DNA of 64,000 nucleotides from Vanilla planifolia (lineage: Eukaryota; Streptophyta; Magnoliopsida; Asparagales; Orchidaceae). The stretch is from contig CM043874.1 in the NCBI GenBank assembly GCA_023846275.1, positions 25,269,630-25,333,629 on the forward strand, in the 5' to 3' direction. Position numbers and translations under genes: made by a program. Shown one piece after another: positions 54,850 to 64,000 of the stretch. A model generated the notes under the pieces. The model was not told the origin of the DNA and made no database searches. It saw only the letters and a list, made by a program, of their open reading frames with translations. How positions within the stretch are numbered: the first letter of the stretch is position 1; each line of letters starts with the position of its first letter.

Positions 54850-57157
54850 AGGCATCTACAACCACATTCACTTTTCTAGAATAGCAGATTATCTATAGAA
54901 TATAATTTTTAATAAATTCTAACCATCTTATTTTTCTTCAAATTCAATTCCTTCTAGGTGAAAATATATTTTAAATTTTAATGATTAGTTAGCACTTCAC
55001 ATCTCACTCCTTATAAACTTTCGATTTTCAAGGCAATCACAACAACTATTAATCCTAAATCATGCATTACATAATTTTTCTCATGAGGTTTTAAATTCCT
55101 TTGAGGAATAGAGCTTTATTTTTTAAAATTGCATTAAAACATATCCTAAACCTTAAAATGATGCATTATTATTGATTTAATATCCCTTAGTTTCTTCTGG
55201 TAGAATTAAAACTAATGTTGATGTCAAATTTTCTTTTATTATTTGAAAACTCTCTTTACATGAAGAATCTCATTCAATCTTGATTTTTTCATATGTTAAT
55301 GTAGTCAAAGGAAATGTAATCTTAGAAAAACATTCAATAAATTTTCTATAATAACTAGCTAAATCCAAAAAACTTTTGATTTTATACACATTTGTCAGTT
55401 AAGACAATTAATCATTACTAAAAGTTTATAAAGATCTATTTCAATACCCTGTGCACTGACAACATATCCCATGAATACTACTTGTGGCTACCAAAACTCA
55501 TATTTTAAAAAGTTAGCATATAAATGTTCTCTTAATGTTTGCAAAATAATATGCAAATATTTCACATGATCCTTATTAGACTTTGAATATACTAGTATAT
55601 CATCAATAAATATAATTACAAATTAATCTAAATATTTTTTGAACACTTTATTCATATGATCCATAAATGTTTTAAGTATATATAAGAAAAATAGTAACAT
55701 AAAGAATTCATAATGTTTGTTTCTAGTTCTAAAAATTATTATACATATGTCTTATTCTTTTACCTTTAATTAATGATTTGTATATCAAAAAAGTATTTTT
55801 GAAAATGCAATGTGTCCAAGTAATTGATCAAACAAACCATTTATCCTTAGTAGAGGATACTTATTCTTAATAGTGACCTTATTTATTTCTTCATAATTAG
55901 TAAATATTTTCAAGCTATTATTTTCTTTAACAAAAAAATAGGTGCTCACCATGGGAATATACTAGTTATAGTGAAACCCATATCCAACAAATCTTTAATT
56001 TGTACTTTCATTTACTACAATTTTATCCGTGTCATTTTGTAAGGAGGTTTGGAAATAGTTCAACTCTTTGCATCAACTAAATTTCAAGTTCAATTTTCTA
56101 ATCAGGAGGAAGTTTAGGTAATTCCATTCAAAACATATCTAAATGTTCACAAATCACTAGCACGTCTTATAGTTTTTCAAGCTTTAGATCTATAGAGATT
56201 ATAGACAACAAGAACCCATCTCTTCCTATAGATAATAATTTTTGTATTTTCAACTCAGATATGAAATGAGTTTTCTTTCCTTTTTTAAAGTAAACCTTTT
56301 TTTATCCAACTGTCGTTCTTAATTTTGTTCCTAAAGTAAACTATTTAACCAATTCAACATAGTCTAAAGTTTTAAGAGTGATTAAAGAATATTAAATTGT
56401 ATTCCTCAAGTCTGTATATTTTTTTACTATTTATCTCATAAACAAAACATTAAACATCATTTCTCTTCTTTACTAGTCATATATAGTGTGTTCTTGGATA
56501 ATGTAATAAATCTCCACTTATGCTCTATAATTATCTAATCTCTCTAAACCTAACTAACCAAATCCTCTCTTGTTTTCTCCTTTGTAAAAATTGGAATATA
56601 ACATCTTTATAAATCACTCACAAATTATTTTAAGAAATTTCTCTTGTAAATCTCTCTCTAAAATGAATCTAGTGGCAAAATTCTCACCATAAGTCAATAT
56701 TGTCATCCAATACTAACATAGTTAAAGGAACTCTCCTATCCTTAGGATTGGCCAAGTCATTAAAGATTCTATTAGTTTTTTTATTCATCACTCTATCACC
56801 AATGTATCTAATCCTCTAATAATATAAGGAGGATGCATATGATAGAATTAGTTTATTATTTTCTCTATTAGGGAACTTTCTCCTTTTCCTCCTACAAATA
56901 GAGAGGAAGATGAAGCAACCTAGACTTGAAAATTATGATTATCTAATTCTTTTTCCATCCCCTTTTCTTTATTCATAATATTAGACACATCATTATTAGA
57001 TTTTCTTTTTACTCCTTCCTCCTATTTTTGATATTTTCATAAATAAATATTCATTTATTTTGATAAAAAAAATAACATATTATTATATGATGGTATATCA
57101 TGTGTATTTTGTACAAGTGTTCTAACTCATAAAATCCATAATCCTCCAACACAACTA
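54850..57157 (-). mobile_element. Gypsy RT-RNase H fragment and gag-side remnant
   Basis: On the minus strand, reverse transcriptase starts near 56090 (VQIKDLLDMGF). It continues through IRIKNKYPL-type sequence near 55870 to the catalytic block IFIDDILVYSK near 55600 and FMGYVVS near 55470. RNase H-like KPHEKNY and EVLTNH-like sequence lies near 55100-54980. This matches Tekay/Del-like chromovirus pol (inference). The part from 56200 to 57157 should be the gag side next to the LTR but is hard to read. It is broken many times and old. Confidence 0.65.
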
Positions 57158-59743
57158 TGATATCACCCCATTAAGCACCACCCATCCATCGAATTGACAA
57201 TATAATAATAATATAGAAATTATGATAAATTTGAGTATTTATGTAATAGAGGAAACTAATCATTTACTTAAAAGATGATGATTGTAAAGCTTATCTTCTA
57301 AAACCATTTCTCACAATCAGATAATTGCTATCTCATGGCATAAAATAATAATGACAAATAGCACACATACACATTATCTATTATACAATGTTGGTAAAAC
57401 TATTTTAGATATAATACAAAAATATACAAGGTACAAGATTCTATAAAACCTATCTTTTAAAAGAACAATATTTGGCATACATGCCACTTATGTCTTTGTT
57501 CTTTATAAATCAATGGCATGACCTATAAAATGAGTAAGAAAATTAGCTTCGTGAAGATTAGTAGGTGTATCTCTAGCCATAAACAATGGCTAAACATAAC
57601 ATAATGTAAAAGTGTAGAAAGAAACATGGCATCCATATAATACTCATGTGTAAACATATCTCAATTAAAGAAATCAATATCATGTTGTTTTCCAAAAATG
57701 CATACAAATAGACATTTCATGGTTTTCATATAACTATAATGTTCCTTTTATTACTCTGTATAATAATTTCTCTTTATTCCTTCTCATGTTTATCATAGTT
57801 TTCAATAACAAGCACTAATATTTTGTAACTAACCACTACCTATCTCATTTGATCTCATCTCATCTTATCATATCTAAACCTGAGCCATATGCATAACATA
57901 ACCTGCTAGCTATATTAATCAAATCATATCTATCTATCCAACCCTACACAATATACTAGTGATAATAGATCTCAACTCATTTAACCCTACATAATGTATT
58001 AGTGATAGTTGAGTATGAGGTATCTATTGCCATCTCTTATTACAATCCGTAAATTTTGCTGATTAAACCCTACAATATGTGATAGTAGTCAATCATATCT
58101 AATAGTAATCATGAGATAATGTCTTAAGAAAATTCTGAAGTCATTCCTTATCTCATTTTATCTCATAGTTTATCATTATATGTGCACATAAGGGCTGTAT
58201 AACCTAATTTTATTTATTTCTTTCTTTTTATTTTTCTTCTTATGTTTTTATTTTATGCCTTCCTATATTTCTCTTTTCTTGGCTTCTAAAATATTTATCA
58301 CATAAAATACATCAAGTGAATGCATTTATACTATGCTAAAAGCATTTCTAATAATATATCAACTGCATTTCATATGCAGATATCCAAACCTATATTTAAA
58401 ACATGATGATGTCATGATAACATGATTACATGAATATATATTCATGGATAAAAGCATTATCTAACTTACATTATAGTTAGTTTAAATTCTCCTACATGGT
58501 TTCTTAGAGATAACTCATTTTTTATTCTTTCTTTCTCTCTACTTGCCCATGTAAAAACCATCACAATATCATTATTTTACTTTTAAACATATTCTTGCTA
58601 ATTACCTATTTGCTCTAAGCAAAAAATTACATTTTTCCTAATATATCAAGCTTCCATTACTCACTAAAAGAATTTTCTTTAGTGTATTGTAAGCTAGAGT
58701 CAACATACTACATGTTGGCTTGACATATTACATGCCCCACATCTACTGTTCATCAAGTTGACATATAATATGTTAGGGTTGTACCCAAACTCAACATACT
58801 AAATGGTCACAAAAGCATAATAATTCTCTTTGGTTTCCATTCAATTCAATTCCAACCTTCACGCTAAGTAAGAATTCACATTATTATAATGATTGCTTAT
58901 AATAGCACTTGGAATTTAATCAAATCTTCAGTATTCTCATAAAAACCACAAATTAATGTTTAAATTGCCAAACATAGATCTTCTTAATTACATAATTTTC
59001 TAAGGATATAGGAAAAGAAACTATAGCAAAACTCTAAAATAAAGCTTAAAGAAATTTTTATTAGAAGTTGACCTTGATACTACTCATTTTTACATCAACT
59101 AAAATTCTTTCCCAATTTCTTTTCAAAGATTCCAACGTCTCCTCATCTTATGACAACACTTTTCTCCTTTATTGCTCTTTTTTTTTTTGAATTCCTCAAC
59201 TCCTCCTCACGACTGCTTCAAAGATCAAGCTCTTTCCAGAACAACACTTAAATAAAAAACGTCAAGATTTTGCTGCTCCTCTTTCTTCTTCCTTCTTGTT
59301 GGACATTTCTACAATAGTTTTTTTTCTTTTCCCCTTCTTCTCTATCTCAATAACCACACTTAATTCTTATGATTTAATTATAATTTCTTTAGATGATTTG
59401 ATTAAGGGCTAAAATTCTATAAAACCTTGATTAATTAACATAATGACTATCTAATTCTTTAATTTTAAAAATTAACAATAATTTAAATAAAATTAAAAAA
59501 ATTATAAAACAAATTCTTTTAAAGTTTTTGTATTAAACCTTTCTAATGATATGCTTAAACTTAAATTTTTGTATAGTTGATAAATTGGAATGTTTTTTTG
59601 AGATGCATCTAAAATATTATTATTTAAACATAAAATTATGAAAAATATCAACTTTATTTTATCTAATGCAAATATTTACAAGCTTAAATACATGAATTTC
59701 TCATTTACACACATTGTACAAAAATTTTTTTTTTGGATGTTAC
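57158..59743 (-). repeat. Long Gypsy LTR (5' LTR of the minus-strand element)
   Basis: The left edge is TGATATCACCCC and the right edge GGATGTTACA, which reads TGTAACATCC on the minus strand. Pol and gag fossils lie to its left, as expected if this is the 5' LTR of a minus-strand Gypsy element. It is about 2.6 kb. A short diverged internal repeat around ACCCTACA-AAT-TA-TAGTGATA occurs at about 57940-58090, reminiscent of the repeat at 6540-6740 in the solo LTR at 5989. No primer binding site was found beside 57158. Confidence 0.5.
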
Positions 59744-60027
59744 ATAATTATTGTAGGGAACTTTGTACAACATGTTCATTATAAGTAAATGAAAATGAAA
59801 TGCATACTTTGTGTATAATTGTAAGAAAAGAGGGAGATAAACAAAGAGGAATTAAACAATCTAATATCTAATAAGCAGGTAGGTGATTAAGCACTATATA
59901 TACTTTGTTTTGAATATTGCCTACATACTAATCACCTAAATAAATCTATGTTGATTTAAAGGAACATCATGGATAATGTCATATATGTAATAACATAATA
60001 TGGTCATGAGTGTTGATGATTGCATGA

Positions 60028-60258
60028 TGAGGTTAAGTAGGGCTTTGAGTGGTAAAGATGATGTAAGGAGGTGTGATATAAGCCTTGAGTGATGATGACA
60101 CCATAAAGAGATGTGATACAAACCTTGAGTTGATAATGTAATAAGGTGTGTTATGATCTTTGAGTATTGATGATGCCATGATGAGGTGATTGTCCTTGAG
60201 TGGTGATGATATGTCAATGAGGTGTGATATGATATTTAGTGGTGATGATGTCATGAAA
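60028..60258. repeat. Minisatellite, 37-40-bp unit, about six copies
   Basis: Units begin GAGGTGTGATAT or variants at about 60028, 60068, 60108, 60144, 60184 and 60220. Each carries CTTTGAGTGGTGATGATG-like sequence. The units are diverged. The two His/Ser/Leu-rich minus-strand frames across this region merely translate the repeat. Confidence 0.8.
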
Positions 60259-63200
60259 AGTTTGACATAGCCTAGTTAGAGATGAACTAGTAAAGGTATA
60301 TAATCAAGTGACTATGGAGTCTTGTAATGGATATTTCTATAATGTGTGATTGTCCAATACTTATGAACATAACATGTGGCATGCTTTACTTATTATTATG
60401 TTACATGAGATTTTGATAGCTTTGCCCACTAAGTATTTTATGTAGGCTTAATATAGGATTACTAACATGTGTTGGTATAGATGATGCATATCAAATGACA
60501 CACAAAGCATAATGTTAAGGGGAGGTCATGCTTTAATTTCTCTAATTGGATTTAAATTAACAAATGCAATTGCTACATTCCTCGGAGGTAAGGAAGAAGA
60601 GGCACTTATAACTTACTACTCATAGGTTATAGATTGTACAATATGCAAAAAAAAGTCATACTATATGTAGGATACTAGAAAATAAATGCATGGATATGGT
60701 TGAATGGAGGATTAGACTTGTTTGATGAGGGAATGAATGCTGCTTAATATCAAATTGATTCGAAGAGGATCAAATTTTCCTAATAAGTGATACAAGAGAT
60801 TAACACAATGTACTAGGGTGACTAGTGGTAGATCGTGCCATCTAGTAGTACTATAGATGAAAAAGTTGGGAATGTTAGCTTTATTAAATGTTTATAAATG
60901 CATAGTTATATAAAATATAAAATTTTAATACATATATATATAAATAGTAGAGCATTAAATTTATGTGATACTTGAATATTTCCTATGTTAATCATCATGA
61001 TATAAGCTAAATGTTATAACTGAATCATCTAAAATTATTCTACTTATTTTCTTTCTTGTTTTGATTACTTTAAATTAAGTATCATATAATTAACAAGTAA
61101 ATTAATTGTTAAATTTTTTTTAAAGTGCATACCTACTAGGAAAACATTTATAACAAAACTCTAATAGAATGGCTAGGAAATCTAAAGTGAAGTCCTTAAT
61201 AAGATCATTAGGATACAAACCCTAAATTGGAGCCAAGAAAAAAACCTCATTAATGATGGACTTAACTGATGTACTTTCATATTGAAGAGCTTTGATATTG
61301 TCATAAGGGCTCATTGTCCTCTTATGAGATGAGAAAAAAGTAAGAAACTAGCTTCTTATGTTAAGATTTCTAGAAAAAAAATTAAATTGAAATGAAAAAA
61401 CTCTACAAAATAGTGGAGGTCAACAAGAGTTTCTAGAGCCATTAGAGGTTTGGGCACTTAAGAAGAAAATAGATGCCAATACAACGTATTCAAAAATATA
61501 TATGCATTGCCATGATCATTTCAAATTCATTCAAATAGACATTAGCTTATTTATGAATATGGCTATTCATAGAGCTTAATCTTGGGGTAACACTAACAAT
61601 TTATCTCTAAGAAAAGTGAAGATAAATGTACCAACTAGCATTATCTTAGAGTAGGTGACTTAGGGACTAAGACCAATGTTACATAGACTTAGCTTCTTCT
61701 TTTAATAATTGGGTTCAAGTTGACATTAGAGTAAGAAGTGAATCTCCACCTTTGGAAAAGAGGAATGGATCCAACTATATAAGTTAACATGTAATAAAAT
61801 GTTTGGGCATGAATTGGTGGATGAGTAATCGACTATCCAATTAAAATGGGAGGAAGAATGAAAGGTGTGATTCCATGGTCTTGCATAGCCATAACTGAAG
61901 TTGGGGTAATAAGAATATGAAGCTCTTTGATCTACTTAATGATCATCTTGGGGATAGCCCAAAACATCACCATGTGTTATTTTATTTATAAATACATCTA
62001 CATATAGGTGTAGAGTTATGAGAGGATAGAGAATCAATGCACAGAAATATTCATTCATCCACTTGTCATTTTTGATAGACATTGAAGAAGGCATGCCTTT
62101 TATACAAGTTTTTGGTTGTAGTGATTCATATTATGAGTATAGATTCACTTGATATCTTAAAGAAAATGGATGATGGTGAGTGAATAATGAAAAAGAGATA
62201 GAGCAAGTGATGTAGGACAAAAAGAGATTATTGATGATGGACATGTAGATGATGTAGTGGATGAAGAACAAGTAAAACTTGGACCACAAATGTATAGACA
62301 AAGTGTTTATTACAAGCTTATCACATGATAGATGACATGGAAGCCCACATGAACCTAGTTTTGGGCCAACCCAAGAAGGTAATTTCAACCAACTAAAGAA
62401 AATTATGAACCATCATTTTGTATACAAACATGAAGCTTTTAGAGTTTCCATTTAAATAGAAAATGGTGCTAGTAATTGATTATTTTATATGAATGGGTGT
62501 TAATGGTTTGTTTCTTTGTTAAAGTAGGTTTTAGCAGAAGTTGGTAGATGAAATTATACAAGAGGCACATAAATATAGAACAGAAGAAATCTATTATTGG
62601 TTTTGAGTTAGTCTCATTAAACTCTTGTTTGGTGGCTTGATTTTGGGTAGGATTTAATGGCTTGATTATGGGTAGAGTTTAGTGGCATCCCCTTTGTGAT
62701 ATTTTGGTATGAATTGTAAGAAACACTTTGATTAGTGCTGTTCCTCCTTTCTTCATCCCTTTAATACATTTCCCTTTCTAATTGTTTGCACATCTCTTGC
62801 ATTACCCATCCACACTATTCACACTTTGGTGAGTGTTATTATATTTCATCAAAAATTGTTCTTATATGATGTTCTATTCCTTTTAGATTTTAGATGTATT
62901 GGAATGATAATCCATAATATCCCAAAGGTATATGGAAAAATATAATTTATAATTCAAAATCTTTTTAATTTTTATTTTTGGCATATTATTGTAAAAAAAT
63001 CATAATGATTGTGGTGTGGGTGACTTCTAAAGGTGGGAGGTAAATTTCATACATAAGGAAATAAAATATAGTGTATTTAAGGATAAACATTTGTTGAAAA
63101 CTAGATGGAATTTGATCATGAAATCAGAGGCTAAAACATGAAAATAATTACTAAAAATAGGTCAAAAAATGTAGAACTTATATAAAAGTAAAAAGCTTAA

Positions 63201-64000
63201 GGAATAGCTAATTTTAAAATTTGTTTAGTAAATTTTGTAATCCATATGACTTTGAAAAGGTAAATAATTCAAGTTCACATTACTTTTTAATCAAAGGATT
63301 ATTAAATATTTTAATAAATAACTTTTAATTATATTTCCTCAGTGTTTAAAACCAATAAATCACTAGATAAAAGGAGAGGTGCATCAAGTGAGTGGAGAAA
63401 TGCAGCTAGGAGGCTATGTCAGTTAAGAGGAACATATAAAGTAGAATCCTTACTAAAATTAGGAGGGGAAAAGATTGGATTGTAAAGCCCTCATCTAACC
63501 TAATAAAATGATATATAAAGAATAAAATAATAACATAAATGAATAATATTTGAAGACATACATATTTTCTTAGGTGTGGTCTTAACGGTAGGACAAAAAC
63601 CTAGATTAAACAATTGCCCTATAGATTTTTATAAAAACTAGGACATAAATTACCATTATTTAAATCATTAAAACAAAAGATCTACATATAGAAAACCATA
63701 TAGTAGAAAACCTACATCGATTCATAATATATAAAGAACAATGTGGTGATCCCCTTTCCCTTGTTCAGTGCCACATCATCTATTTCTTTGCCTTTTTTGT
63801 TTTGAAAACATATTTATTTCTTTATAGATATTAACATACAAAAATTATTTAAAAAATATGTGAATGATCAACTTCGAAAACCATTTTGAAATAAAATGAA
63901 ATTCATTTAAGATTCATTATAATGAAAGCTTATTTAAGACAAAAATTAAAGCAACATAACTATCTCATCTTTATTCTTAAAAAAACTAATTTTCATATAA
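60259..64000. other. AT-rich intergenic stretch, nothing recognised
   Basis: No gene, RNA gene or clear element edge was recognised. A poorly defined stretch at about 61150-62400 is less AT-biased and may be an old coding repeat, but I could not place it in any family. Confidence 0.5.

Noticed and set aside
59936-60254. His/Ser/Leu-rich minus-strand frames
   Set aside because: They are products of the minisatellite at 60028-60258.

Overview
The window is nuclear DNA of a flowering plant. It holds one interpretable host gene with nine exons and GT-AG or GC-AG introns, set in a very AT-rich background full of Copia and Gypsy LTR retrotransposon fossils, solo LTRs and L1-type LINE remnants. The 5'-to-3' fall in GC along the gene would suit a monocot, but this is only an impression by eye. 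No bacterial, organellar, CRISPR or tRNA/rRNA feature was recognised.

The host gene is a cucumisin-type subtilisin-like serine protease (subtilase, S8 family) on the + strand, 19753-22587. My exon model gives 735 residues without a break. It has a signal peptide, an I9 propeptide, the catalytic residues Asp144, His208, Asn312 and Ser529, a PA-type insert and a fibronectin-III-like tail. A TATA box and a G-box lie upstream. Intron 1 appears to use a GC donor, and the conserved FSSRGP motif reads FSSWGP.

Layout. 1-8422: minus-strand SIRE/Maximus-like Copia fossil with LTRs over 2 kb; its right LTR is split by a Gypsy-type solo LTR (5989-7912, duplication ATAAA). 8423-10164: AT-rich, little recognised. 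10180-12200: L1 LINE remnant (DUF4283 and endonuclease). 12229-13640: a 704-bp tandem repeat. 15269-17134: Copia-type solo LTR (duplication CAAAT). 19270-22621: subtilase with promoter and poly(A) signals. 22599-32013: a second minus-strand Copia fossil whose LTR starts 11 bp after the subtilase stop. It contains a tandem duplication that copied the last bases of the subtilase, and a nested 3-kb solo LTR (25207-28164, duplication ATATA). 35352-41384: minus-strand Gypsy fossil with two LTRs. 42810-50442: two more SIRE-like LTRs with a Gypsy gag fossil between them. 50450-50940: a probable LINE fragment. 53480-59743: Gypsy pol pieces and a long LTR. 60028-60258: a minisatellite. The rest, to 64000, shows nothing recognisable.

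The host gene and the repeats do not form a functional system. The interest lies in how the repeats have reshaped the 3' side of an otherwise intact protease gene. I found no convincing undescribed biological system. Boundaries backed by target-site duplications are firm; the other repeat edges are by-eye estimates.
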